Assembly (NCBI RefSeq): GCF_037392515.1
Contig: NC_090295.1
Location: 14,093,001 to 14,157,000 of the forward strand
Length of the DNA stretch: 64,000 nucleotides
Direction: 5' to 3'
Origin: Haliotis asinina
Taxonomy: Eukaryota; Mollusca; Gastropoda; Lepetellida; Haliotidae
The first letter of the stretch is position 1, and each line of letters begins with the position of its first letter. The notes below the pieces were generated by a model. The model saw only the letters and a list, made by a program, of their open reading frames with translations. It did no database searches and had not been told where the DNA came from. The position numbers and the translations under genes were made by a program. Positions 20,698 to 32,140 of this stretch are shown in pieces.

Positions 20698-23278
20698 ACA
20701 TGAAGAACAAAGCCATGATACATCAAATACATCATTGAGAGATGACCCTAATCCCTTGACACCCATGTTTGTTGATGTACATGTGAAGCAAGAACCAGCT
20801 TCTGACGAGGAGTCTGGAAGAGCAGTATTTGCAACAATCAAAAACAAAAGTATTGGAGAAACTCTATCTGTGTCTGGAAAAAAAAGAAACCTTCATCTGG
20901 GCCTAAAAGTTAAGGAAAATACAAGTGAATATTCAGTGGGTAAGACACAATTGCCTTGTGACAATTCAGAGATTAAGCAGGAAGATACAGAAGATGCAGA
21001 AGTTCCTTGTGAATCTTCTTGCAATGTTCCTGTGGACTCTAGAAGGGAAGATGATGGGTCAATAGAATCTCCACATCAGGATAATGGTACCTATAACATA
21101 AACAGTCACCACCATGGCCAGGAGGTTGGTGACACTGGTACCTCTGTCCAGACTCCACCAGTAACTGTACCTTGGCTTAAAGTCAGCAAAATGGAATGGC
21201 ATTCTCCAAGGCAAGCTTCAGATGTAGATGCTTCAAGAATAGATGCTTCTAAGACAGCTGCTTCTGTACCTGATGTTTCAAGGAGAGATGGTTCAAAAAC
21301 AACTGATGGTGATCCCAGCTTGATCGAGGATTGTGATGATCTGATGACAAGACCTACTGCTGGAAATGGGGATGAAACAAATTCTGAGGATTTGGGTCAC
21401 TGTGTAGAGATAGATATTGCAGAAGAAGACAGCTCATGGGACCCTTGTGCTGAACAATCCAGAGAAGGTCATCAAATGAGAAAGCCAATACATCTCCCTC
21501 CCCTAGAGACACAGGAGATGAGAAGGAAACTCACCAAGGAGGATGTCTGCTTTGTTGAAAGATTAAAGAGACAGAATCCGATACTGATTCTCTCTGAAAT
21601 AAGAGAACATCTCCGCATCGAAAGAGGTGTTGAGGTTCATGTCTCAACTATCTCCAGAGCAATGAAGAAGAAGAGTAATTCCTATCAAGAAGCAGCTTCT
21701 CTAAATTCTCAAGATGAATCCCAGGAGACAAAACTTTCACCATCTGAGCATGGATCTAATGGAAGACACACAGAAAACACAGAGAGGAAACAGTTAATGC
21801 ACAAGAACTTCCTACCCCAGGATGAAATGTTCTTGACCTATTTGTTGCATAAGAAACCATATTTAACCAATGAGGAGGTCAGGGAACAATTAGAAAGGCA
21901 AAGAAACTTGTCCATCTCCTTGCATTATCTAAATAAAAAAATATCAGGAATGGTTGCCCATCGTAAAAGCCATGAGAATCAACTAGCCCATAGACAGGGA
22001 AGGGTAGATTCATCAAGGAACAGGGATGCCAGCACAATGGTAGGTTCACCCTCTGGAACTGAGACTTCTGTCACCTTGCAGGGTCAGCACATGATGCTGC
22101 ACCAAAAACAGCCTTCAGTCATGAAGAAATGGACTTCAGTAGGCACCAATGGCAGTGAGACCATCATGGGTGAAAATTCTTTGAAGCAAACAGCAGTTCC
22201 TCAGTCAAAATCATCGCCTGTCCATGATGAACAGTTACGCTCTAGAAATTTGTCAAGGAAAATGATGATGCCTACCAAAAGAAAGATTCATGATAGTTTG
22301 TTTGCAGATTTGCCAGACAGTCCACGTCAAGTTCTGGAAAATGGTAGGAATAATAATTCTAAGAAAAAACCCCAGAATTTCCATGCAGGATGTGAATCTG
22401 TTAATCAGCATGTTACAAATATTTCAGTGGACAATTGTATGTCTCCAGAGTTGAATGATGAGGACACTGAACTGATGGTTCAGAGCAGTATTCCATCACC
22501 AGTGAAAAAGGAAGTGGAGACAGATCAGGAAAGCTTCTTTGGATATGAAACCAGGAACGACATGCCTCATAGAAATGGTAAACTTCAGCCTGCTGATTTG
22601 GACTTTCTAGAATGTTTGAAGAGACAAAACCCAAACATCACCTTGACTGAGATGAAGTATAGGCTTCTGGATGAGAGGAATCTTGATGTCCATGTGTCGT
22701 CTGTCTGCAGAGCTCTGAAGAAACTTGTTTACACTCAAGAAGAGATGGAACCTAACTACTTAGTCTATATTAACAGCCAAGAAGCAGGAGGTTCTGCTGA
22801 ATATCAAGTTGATAATGAGGATGATTCTTTGTTGAATGATTCTCAGTTTGATGAATGTTCAGAGCCCCAGGTGGCATATTCAGATGAATATGTTCAATCT
22901 AGCAACAGTGATAACTTCTCACACAGGATATCATCAGGCAATTTGTATTCAGGATCACCAGATTACACCCTCCAAGAAGAAGCTGAGGATGAGAGACATT
23001 CAGGAAACCTGCTGAAGTTAGTGGTGGATGCTAGGATGGAAAGTGAGTTGGATGGTCTGGATGTGACCAACAACAAGAAGCTGACGCTGAAGGACATGCA
23101 GCTCATAAGGCAACTGAAGACAGATGATCCATCCATAACTCTGAGGAACATGAAAGCCTGTCTTTTAAAGGAGAATGGTAAGGATGTGCACCTTTCAACC
23201 ATAAGTAGAGCTCTCAAGAAGATGAATGGGTCACTGAACCATGGTAAAACAGGGGATGTTATCGACCTTACATTGTGA
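20698..23278 (+). CDS. Integrase/HTH gene, exon with four HTH repeats and C-terminal SUMO-interacting motif
   Basis: It continues the previous exon in frame. Together they encode 1,230 residues from Met 19003 (1,240 with the tentative micro-exon). Most of the exon is acidic, Ser-rich and probably disordered. Four related modules are spaced through it: about 649-701 (21530-21690), 743-789 (21812-21952, most diverged), 1000-1048 (22583-22729) and 1166-1214 (23081-23229). Each follows the pattern L...D..F...LK..NP.ITL.EM...L..E...DVHVSTISRALKK. That is the helix-turn-helix layout of Tc1/mariner transposases and of the RED half of paired domains. SUMO-acceptor-like sites occur (VKQEPASDEE, EIKQED, VKKEVE), and the protein ends GDVIDLTL, a textbook SUMO-interacting motif. 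I infer a nuclear DNA-binding regulator. No exact counterpart is known to me. Confidence 0.8.
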
Positions 23279-23380
23279 GCCAGTGCTGACAGGAATATCG
23301 AGGCCTGGCTGTTGAATGAGAATGGTGAGGAAGCACGCCTTTCAACCATTAGTAGGCCTCTGAAGCAGCGTTCAAAATAA
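23279..23380 (+). pseudogene. In-frame fifth HTH repeat fragment beyond the stop codon
   Basis: Directly after TGA (23276-23278), and in the same frame, 33 further codons read to TAA at 23378. They contain NIEAWLLNENG and RLSTISRPLKQ, which match NMKACLLKENG and HLSTISRALKK of repeat 4. The first half of the module is missing. This is either a decaying duplicate now in the 3' UTR or a read-through extension. The stop context TGA-GCC is not the classic strong read-through context. Confidence 0.75.
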
Positions 23381-23696
23381 CTGCAGGTCCGGATGCCCAG
23401 CGCCGGTTGTTATTGTTTTGGGCTGGCAGTTTCAAATTTGTGCGGGACCTTATGGCCATCAGTAAATTATCTGTGAATTATTTTCCAACTGGAATGTTTC
23501 CCAATTTGTTCTTTATTAACATTCGGGAGTCATCCACAATCCATCATGGTAATGCTCACTGGAAATGAGTTACTTGTATCATTTGTAATGGTGAGGGGGT
23601 TTGTGAGCTGAATGGGTTTGTACACCATTACTGAAAGTTGAGATTTGAGGTTCATCAACATGAGTTTGTACATTTCCTTACAACCCTTCATATTAG

Positions 23697-23828
23697 GTGA
23701 GTGATTGAATTCAACACCGCTCTAAGAAATATATCCAGAAATAGGCTTCACACATTGTGCCCAGGTTTGGAATTGAACCAGGATCTTTGTCGTGATCACC
23801 TAAGCCTTGACCACCTGAGCCTGTATAT
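23697..23828 (-). repeat. SINE family A, degraded
   Basis: The plus strand shows GTGAGTGATT, 'GGCTTCACACATTGTGCCCA', 'GGAATTGAACCAGGATCTTT' and 'GTCGTGATCACC'. The order matches family A with drift, and it lies within the 3' flank of the integrase/HTH gene. Confidence 0.6.
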
Positions 23829-23867
23829 CATGAGTTTACAATACATGAAGATTATTTGGTTTATGTC

Positions 23868-24065
23868 AGCATTTAGCCATAATCCAGCTATATGGTGATG
23901 GTCTGTAAATAATCAAATCTGGACTAGACAGTCCAGTGATCAACTGCATGAGCATCGATGTGCACAATTGGGAACCAATTATGTGTGTCAAGTGAGCCTG
24001 ACAACCTGATCCCTTTTGTCGCCTCATACGACAAGTATGGGTTTCTGAAGATCAGTTCTAAGTAT
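23868..24065 (-). repeat. SINE family B
   Basis: The blocks 'ATAATCCAGCTATATGGTGA', 'CAGTCCAGTGATCAACTGCA' and 'TGATCCCTTTTGTCGCCTCA' appear in the usual order, adjacent to the family-A copy. Confidence 0.75.
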
Positions 24066-25632
24066 TTGTGTTTGACATTAGACTTTCTGTATGAAGAATG
24101 TAACTCATTCAGCTAGGATGCTTGGGATGTCATATAAACCAATACGACTGCGGTAAATGATGATGCAGAACTGAACGTCATTGTCATCCACATTCAATAT
24201 ACACAGTTGTCTTCAATATTGTGCGACAGCACTGAGACATACTTCAGTTGCTGTTCCACCAGCCGTTTACCCCTTGCTGTGAAGCATGAATATAGCACAA
24301 TATTACATGATGGTTTCATAAACAACCTTTTCCACGATCAGTCATGAAAATGTCATATTTCAGATCCTGTTGGGTGGAGAGGTTACAGGACCATGTGTCT
24401 TTTTTATGTTTTGTGCACTTATCCCTATTTCGAGTTATGTAATCATTCATCATTCTCATTTGAACCCAAGCGAGCTATAAATGCATGTGTGTGAGGCTTT
24501 AGTCATTCAAGTTCAAGTTATGTCTTTTTGTTTTTTTAGGGCGGGGATGTGCCCACTGTCTCAGTCATCCACTGTACATGGTTTTGTAGTTTTAGCATAA
24601 TAGAAGGTTAGGTCTTGGGTTCAGATCATTTGCTTGCTTGAACATGTTGAAGTGGTAAACATCTGGTGCCTGCATCTCAGCAGGGCTTCAGATAATTTGG
24701 AGTACTGGTATGTACTCATTATTTTTTCAGTGTAGGAGTACTGGGAAACTGTCATTGAACATTGCAAGTACTGGATGGAATTAAATGGAGTTCCAGTAAT
24801 TTTGTGTTTCATTTCACGTATCTACCCCAACACTGGTACTTATGTGTGAAACTGTCAATAAACAATAAAACAATGTTTTTTCAGATAAATACATTTGTAA
24901 ACAATTCTAAGACTGTACACCATTGGTGCATATCTGCTATGTTTTCACAAATGTTTTCTATTGTATCGTGCATATTTGTTATAGTGTTCCCCCAAGGGTT
25001 CAGAAAGAGCAGGGTAAATTCATGGAAAAGGGCACTTCGTAACCTCAAAGGGCATGTTGGTAAAGATTATTGAAAAAACAACAAAATGTATAAGAAGTCA
25101 AATTGTCTTATAATTTCAATTCTAAAGTTTGTTTTTACTCTTCTCAGTTTGTATTTTAAGATTAGAATTTGAAAAAAGCATTTCAAATCTGGAAAATACG
25201 CACTAGTCATAGTAAAGGACTGCAATTGAGGCGAAAAAGGGCAGGACGCTGCGCCCTCCTAAATGTGCCTAGGGGGAACACTATTTTATGTGTGTATATA
25301 GGCTGATACGACCCAAATGTGGAGTCCTGTCATGTTTTGATAAAACACTATCAATCCCAACTCACTCACTACTGAAAAAATGAGTGTTCAAGGTTTGTAG
25401 GAATACAGCATATGACTCCAAACAGATGTTTACAGTGTTGTTTCCTCAGGGTCAGATGAAGTTATTTGTCTTTAGTTTTAAATGCTTGTGATAATATATT
25501 TTGAATCTCACACTGCCTCCACGTGTATCGATACATACCTCAGTCATGGAGTCATGATAGGTATCCAGAGACTTGTTTTGTGTTTAAAACTAATAGTCTT
25601 TTGCTGGCAAAATGAAGACAGATATTTGGTTA
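24066..25632. other. 3' flank of the integrase/HTH gene, nothing definite
   Basis: It is AT-rich, with AATAAA-type hexamers near 24859-24870 that could serve as poly(A) sites. No other repeat or exon was recognised. Confidence 0.35.
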
Positions 25633-26115
25633 ATTGTAAACCAAAAGTTACTGTGTTCTGTAATCTGATTGGTTGAAAAACATGATTAAATGGTATTATA
25701 TTCCCGGAAACTGAAAGACTATTCACCGCGTATTGACACGTAAACAATTGTTTTGTTGTGTCATCAACAGTGGTGACGTCATTCAAATCATATTGTGACG
25801 TAAAGTTAGAATGACGTCACAAATGAGCAACTCCAGATGCTACCATGGGAACCAGCTGAAACGGCCAGCTGATGACACTTCACTGTTGTATCCGTATTCA
25901 ATGTAAACGAGTGCAGACAGTAAAACCATTTGGTTAACTTTTGTGTTTACAATGTCGATAAACATCATGTCTTGGCCAATTTCCGGGTGTTATTGAGTAT
26001 TTGAAGCACGGGAATGTTCCATTTGAAACCTCCAGGTGATGCCGTCGGTTCCAAATGCATTCCCGTGCTTCAAATACTCAATAACACCCGGAAATTGGCC
26101 AACACATGATGTTTG
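25633..26115. mobile_element. Composite MITE copy 3 with hairpin
   Basis: The body 25633-25953 has the best terminal inverted repeats: ATTGTAAACCAAAAGTTA against TAACTTTTGTGTTTACAAT. The hairpin 25958-26115 has the same arms and loop as copy 1. Body and hairpin have therefore moved or been copied together. TGACGTCA and TGACGTAA sites are kept. Confidence 0.85.
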
Positions 26116-27480
26116 TCTCCTAAATATGGTATATTTTCAATGGACTGTGTTATTCCATTCAGTGCAGTAATGAAGAGTTGAACATTAAAGCCTCTTTCCT
26201 TTTGGGGTTTCGAAATCTACAGTTTAAGTCACCTGTTAGGAGCCATCACAGGCATGTTAACGTAATTCTCATTCAGAGATTTTGTAGTGACACTTCCTGT
26301 ATATTAGGCCAGAAGTGTAAGTGTAAGAGAAAGTGTGGTTGATCTGACTAGAGGTTTTTCAGTTTGAATAACTGGATAATGAGAAGTATTTATATATTGT
26401 GTGCAATTTGTTTTTAACTTAAGTAATTATCAGGCTGGGTGCAACATTGTGTAAGTAGTCATTTTTGAAATCCAATCTTGAAATAAATTCAATGGAATGT
26501 GTTCATGAATTTTTTGTCTAATTTGAGGTCCAATTGGTTCAGATTAGGGTTATGTGAATCTAATAAGGGAACATGTGAATCTAATAGGATATGGAGAGCA
26601 GACATGAGTGTCTTGTGCATGTGTCATAGCTGATCATGTGATTCTGTGGTCAGAATTTGTAGCTTGGTAACAAAATTTTGAAAGTGCTGTTGATGTTCAT
26701 GTTGTTTAATTGTTGGTATTTTGCAAAATGAACTAGTAATGTGTGTTTCTGTGTGTGTGCATGCATCTGTGCATGCATCATTGTCTGTTAGCAAAATCAG
26801 TTACAACATTTACAGGTTTCTTCAGACCAGTCTGTGTATTAATGTATCATTTTATCATGCTTATTATCACATAAAGATGTAGGGACATTATTGATTTTCA
26901 TAATATTGTTTAATCATGATTCTGTTGATCATGTCTTTGTTAGTGAATGATTATTTTTAAAGAGCACTTTTCATACCTGTTATTTATTATAATAGCATGC
27001 ATTCTAAAATGTCTGTATGTATATCCAAATCACCTCATCTTGTGATAATTAATAATGATAAATAAAATATCTTAACCATTGTCTCGTGTAATATTAATAT
27101 TTATTTATACTGTTCGTATCAATTTCAAAAGCAATGTTTCTTGGGCACATTTTTTTCAAAAGTAACAAGGGCAGTAGGACTTTAAAAAAAAAATTGATAG
27201 AAAAAAGAGTGACAAGGGAGGAACATACATGTATTTTTATTTTTTTGTCTCAGTTTGGGAAGTTTAGTACATGCTAATGATTTCTGTATTCAGTCACACT
27301 CGTTCTTACAGACACTCATTCTTGTAGTGGACAAATGGATGATCAGGACGCATCCAAGTTAAATATTTTCTTAATGGCATTAAAAAATTGTTACATGCAC
27401 ACAAAAAAAGTTATACGCCAGCACCAGAGAAACATTTCACTTTTTTATTTAGTCTTATGATTCTAGCTTATGACTGATGA
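26116..27480. other. AT-rich stretch, nothing definite
   Basis: AATAAA occurs at 27061-27066 and could end a long transcript. No gene or clear mobile element was recognised. Confidence 0.35.
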
Positions 27481-27499
27481 GTTGATGGCTCTCAGCATA

Positions 27500-27590
27500 T
27501 GCAAATGGTGTGAATTGTTGCTGGTAAGATCAGTCACTGGATTATTTGGTCCAGACTGGAATATTTTTTAAGGCAAGGTAAAGCAGCAAG
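27500..27590 (+). repeat. SINE family B scrap
   Basis: 'GATCAGTCACTGGATTATTT' followed by 'GGTCCAGACTGGAATATTTT' matches the family-B interior. Confidence 0.45.
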
Positions 27591-27814
27591 CACATATTCA
27601 CAGTTTCAATATCAATGTTATGCCTGGTGCCTGCTGAATATGGTCTAAAACCAGAAGCAATCATAATCTTGCATACCCCAGTATGCTGTCTCTGATTTGA
27701 ACTAATTGGAGAAACCAAAGATCCTATTAAAATGGGGATCGGCTTGTCAGGTCCCCAGGTCCTTCACTTTGGGATTTCTAGGTTTTTTCCAGACCATGCC
27801 TTTAATATGCCTCA

Positions 27815-27945
27815 GTCAGTGAATGAAGGGGTGAGTATAATTTCACAGGGCTCTTAAGATTATTCCCCCAATATCACACCAGAAATTGGTGCTGATTGTA
27901 TCAGTGGTGGGAACAGGGTCTGCCTTGTGACTTTTGAACAGCAGA
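27815..27945 (-). repeat. SINE family A, strongly decayed
   Basis: The order GTGAATGAAG..GGGTGAGTATAATTT, CCCAATATCAC, ACCAGAAATTGG and GGGAACAGGGTC follows family A with many changes. Confidence 0.4.
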
Positions 27946-28569
27946 GCAACAGTCATTTGTAGTATACATGCCAGTCAGCCTGTTGTCCTAGCCAAGGATG
28001 AGATAAAACATTATCTTGCCAAATCTGGTAAATACAGAGGATGTTCAATGAGTTCCAAACCAGCCATGCATTGCAATCGTGGACACAACACACTGGAAAA
28101 TACTGTTTCATATAGTTGCGATAGTATTGGCCATTGATGGTACCTGAATGGTATTTAGTCATTCCTAGCTCTCTTTCTTCCTTTCTTCAGCCCAAGTGGC
28201 AAGGATGGTAGCATCAACCACCTGTTGTCACCATCTCCCCATATAAGGGGAAAATAATATAAGGCTGTTGGGGATTACTGTTTCAGTACTCGATGACACC
28301 TTTGATCAAATTTGTACTTTTTCACCAACACGGAATACATAGCAACTTTGATACAGTCATACTACTTATTTATTACTAGTATAAGCAAGGGCCATAATTT
28401 GTTAAAACTTTGCAGATACTGAATATTCTTCAAAGTTCCACTCGTGGAAATTAGATTCTATGTAAACCAATGCCTGCATGGTCTGGAAGTAAAACAAAAG
28501 TACAGTCAAACCCCGTTTATACAGACTCATAAATCGCCTGCATGAACCAAGACAAAATATGAAAAGAAA

Positions 28570-28682
28570 GAATGAGTGAGTCTAGTTTTATGTGGCTTTT
28601 AGCAGTATTCCAGCAGTATCACGGGGTCACCAGAAATAGTCTTCACCCATAGTATCCATGTGGAGAATCCCACAAAGGGGAA
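28570..28682 (-). repeat. SINE family A, truncated
   Basis: 'GAATGAGTGAGTCTAGTTTT', 'AGCAGTATTCCAGCAGTATC', 'ACGGGGTCACCAGAAATAG' and 'ATCCATGTGGAGAATCCCAC' are present. The tRNA-like head is absent. Confidence 0.65.
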
Positions 28683-29057
28683 CAGGCTGTAATAATACAC
28701 TAGACCAAAGTATATCAGTTTAAAGCAAATAAGACAAGAATATACCCAGTGCATGTTATGGCCTAGACCAATTTACACTGGTCAAATTCATATCTCACAG
28801 GATAAGCTCATCCAGCTAAGAGAAGCCTGTGTTATGTATCCCCAGTGTAGCCCAGCTAAGATATAGGTGGGTTAAAGCAGCCTAGGTTAGATTATACACA
28901 GGTATATAATGGCCAAGGCCAATTTATGCTCGAGGTTAAACTGTCTTAGCCCAAGTCATACCACATCCACCACCCATGTCAAAAGATTATGCCCCCATGA
29001 CATCAGAGGTGTTTATTAGACAGATTTTTATTACTTCAACCAGGAAACCACAATTAG

Positions 29058-30346
29058 TTAAAGGTCACATGCAACGTAAAACACAACTTTGCAGATTCTG
29101 GTACCTTTCGGTATGCACTTACCGAAACAAATCATCAAAAATGCCAATTCAACCTATAAAGTTGAAAAAAACGCGATGAAAAAAAAGCCCGCGAAATCGG
29201 AGTTCAAACGTTTCACTAAATTCCCCCCAGCGCTGGGGGGAAAACTGGTTTCAACAGCTGTGCTGCGCTGCGTCCATGACGCATGCGCAGTGAATAGGTT
29301 CGCGGAGCTTGAAACAGCATGCATGCCCAGCGTCTGAGGTCATGAGCAGGAGTCTAATCTTGGTTGTGTACACAAACAAGTAAATAATCTACTCGTTACG
29401 TAAAACAACTTGTTGATTGTGGTAAGCAGTCACTGTCACAGAGAAAGCTCAGTGTCTGGTTTATTTACATCTATATGTCTGTCTGCCTGTCTGCTAAAGA
29501 CAACATGCAATACACAGCTTCAATCATTGACCACGTGCAATTTGAACTTAACACCTATCAGACAATACGACATAAAGAAAATAAGTTGATTTATGACTCG
29601 TGCACCCGAGTCCCGTGTCTGCCACATTATGTAATTAGGCACGTGTGATACACATGACATGTTTTTATGTCTGTGGGTTGCAAACAAACTACATTCATTT
29701 TTTCGGATGACTGGATCTGAAGGAAACTGGTGCAAACTCTTGTCAGTTTTAAGTCCTGCTTTGTACTTGGACGAATGACAGATTCCAGCCACGCAGTAGT
29801 TTACCATCTCTACTGACATGATTTTTATTGGATCGAGCACAAATTCAGAGAACATGTATTTTCCAAACCCAACATCTCTATATACGTTCTTAATGGATAA
29901 CGACTTCTTTTCGTGTATATGATTTTGTTTGACAACAGTATATGAATCCATACTGAAACGACGCATCAAGCACACAAAAAGAAGTTGTTATCCATAAAGA
30001 ATCTTACTTTCTTGTGACTGGCTATACTTCTAAAATGCCAATCAAAAAGATCATCTTTCTGTACACACAATGAACCCTCAGCATATAAGCAAATGAAACA
30101 GCCAATCGGAAGCCGTTGTTACACTTGAGTGCATATCCACCAGCTGTGACTGGGTTCGGTCTCCCGAGGGCTTCGTTTCGGGGGAAGTAAGCCCAAGTAC
30201 AAAATATTGCACTTTTGAATCGCGATTTTACGCTTATAATTGCGTTTATTTGCTTTTTTAAAAGCAGAAATGTATATTATATGTCATGAATAAGTGATAA
30301 ATGTGTTTTAATTATGTTTGATTTTTTGGTTGCATGTGACCTTTAA
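29058..30346 (-). mobile_element. Kolobok-like DNA transposon with THAP-domain fragment
   Basis: TTAA at 29058-29061 and 30343-30346 flanks perfect 14-bp ends (AGGTCACATGCAAC / GTTGCATGTGACCT). The apparent terminal repeat is 18 bp when TTAA is counted. TTAA target sites combined with a THAP protein point to the Kolobok superfamily. The minus strand from 29807 encodes MVNYCVAGICHSSKYKAG, then LHQFPSDPVIRK, which is the start of a THAP zinc finger (C-x4-C and the FP.DP motif). The rest of the finger drifts out of register and no transposase core follows, so this 1.29-kb copy cannot move itself. The perfect ends suggest it is fairly young. Confidence 0.8.
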
Positions 30347-30674
30347 ACGAAAAATCAAAGATCACTTCTAACTTGTCAGTACAGGGCCCTCCTTAAGTTT
30401 CACTATCCACTTTTGAGGCCAGGAAGCCGAAGCTTTGGGTCTTGGGAAATCAGAGGCAATTTTTTAAAAATTAGAGGCTCTCAGATGTAATTTCCTGTTT
30501 TCTGGAGGAAAAACGACCCCATTTATGTAATTGACAATTTATGGATAAAATATTCTCTTTTTCTTCTGCTTTGACATTTTTCATGTTTTAAAAGAAGGTT
30601 TCTTAGTTCAAAATTTAGCGCCTGTACATAATATTCTGAACTAAACTTAATTAATATGTTTAGACATATCTGTG

Positions 30675-30920
30675 TGTAACCGGTGAATGTCCGGGGTTAG
30701 AAAACTGGACTTTAGGAACCCATGCTTGTTGTAAGAGGCGACTAACGGGATCGGCTAGTCAGGCTCGCTGACTTGGTTGACACGTCAGCGGTTCCCAGGT
30801 GCGAAGATCGATGCTCATGCTGTATGTTGTTATTCACTGGAATATCTGGTCCAGACTGGATTATTTCCACCGCTATATAGATGAAATATTGCAGAGTGCG
30901 GCCTACTCACACACTCACTA
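30675..30920 (+). repeat. SINE family B, near full length
   Basis: It reads in the SINE's own direction: 'CCGGTGAATGTCCGGGGTTA', 'AGGCGACTAACGGGATCGG', 'CAGGCTCGCTGACTTGGTTG', 'GATCGATGCTCATGCTGTAT', then GCAGAGTGCGGCCTACTCAC. Confidence 0.8.
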
Positions 30921-31239
30921 TTATCTTCAGTACAACATACACACATGTACTACTATCACAATCATATTCACACTTTCACGAAAAAATCCACCAGGGAAAA
31001 TAAATCCAATTATATACTTTTACTTGTAAATACTGAAAATTGTTCCCCTTACTATACCAGGAAAATAGCTAGGAAGCTTTAATTCTATGATTAAAGCCAG
31101 TTACAAAGTATGGTAGTGTTTGAAATGTAATCAGGCAAGGAGACACTGAATTAACCTATACTGTGTGTAATCGGACATTTTTTCCAGATCCCAGTGACAG
31201 TCGGGTCATAAGGAATCCACTGTACTATGATGTACAAAA

Positions 31240-31241
31240 AT

Positions 31242-31272
<31 letters not shown>
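31240..31272. repeat. Poly-G tract
   Basis: An uninterrupted run of about 30 G, able in principle to form G-quadruplex. The exact length may be affected by sequencing. Confidence 0.9.
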
Positions 31273-31274
<2 letters not shown>

Positions 31275-31997
31275 TACCCCCTAGGGCTACCTATTGCCCT
31301 TCAATATTGTTCACGCATTAAACTAAAATATATTCCCAAAACAACGAAACACGCCGCTGAATGCACCTTTCTGTTCGTAATGTGATAACATGCACAATGT
31401 CCTGAAAGTTCAGGTTCTAAATGCTCATAACAACATCAAAATGACCATGGTTGTTTCATATACTGTGTCGATACAGTCAAAGCCTTGTTACACAAGATGG
31501 TATGGGTAAGAACACAACCAAGTCTGTTTTATACACTGGGTATGGTTTTGCCTATGACAGTTTACCTCCTCTTTACCCCCAGCACACCCCTGCACCCCAC
31601 TATGGATCCACCTGTGCAATTGTTACCTGGGATTACATCCTGGGGAAGTGAGTTTTTACAGGGTAATGAGCGCTGAGACCCAAACTTGACCAGAAAGTCA
31701 ATCTCAGTTGTACAAGAACGAAGTCAGTGCAAGATAGAAAAAAGATGAACATCAGCTAAGTAAAGTTTCAAAAATCACTACATACACGTATACGAGCATC
31801 TACAGCGTTCAGTTCCACTCGTGTAATGCTGCTTGGCGTATGACGTCATAATGATTCACAGTTTTGACGTCACAATGCTAATGTCGCTGTCGCAATTTTA
31901 CTAGACCTTCTATTGCTTGACTCATGGAAAGCTGAGTCTTTACACTGTAGGCAATTTCGCCGCAATTTCTGTCAATTTATGTTGGCGAGTAATAAAC

Positions 31998-32140
31998 AGA
32001 ATACTAAACTCGCTTCCGTGAAATACCATTTTCATTAAACTCGTGAAAGATTTAGTATCAAAGTCGCTTTCGCTCGTTTGATACCAAATCATTAATCGTT
32101 TAATAAAAATGGTATTACACGGAAGGTCGTTTAGTATCCT
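31998..32140. mobile_element. Foldback element, about 65-70-bp arms
   Basis: The left arm from 31998 ('GAATACTAAACTCGCTTCCG') pairs with the right arm ending at 32140. It continues through 'ACCATTTT.ATTAAAC' and 'TTAGTATCAAA/TTTGATACCAAA' to a small GC-richer centre (GTCGCTTTCGCTCG). Arms are imperfect. No protein is encoded, so this is MITE-like. Confidence 0.75.

Noticed and set aside
22963-23349. 128-codon minus-strand frame over the HTH exon
   Set aside because: Antisense shadow of the repeat-bearing exon and its fifth fragment.
3440-25786. Similar 80-83-codon minus-strand frames in three places (MNDV..DDTTK..FTCQYAVNSLS)
   Set aside because: They are the same part of the three MITE copies. 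Their likeness comes from repeat identity, and no promoter, splice or start support exists.
28500-31230. Possible 2.7-kb pogo-like element with TACAGTCAAACCCCGTTTAT at one end and an inverted TACAGTGGATTCCTTATG at the other
   Set aside because: The two ends match only loosely, and nothing between them resembles a pogo transposase.
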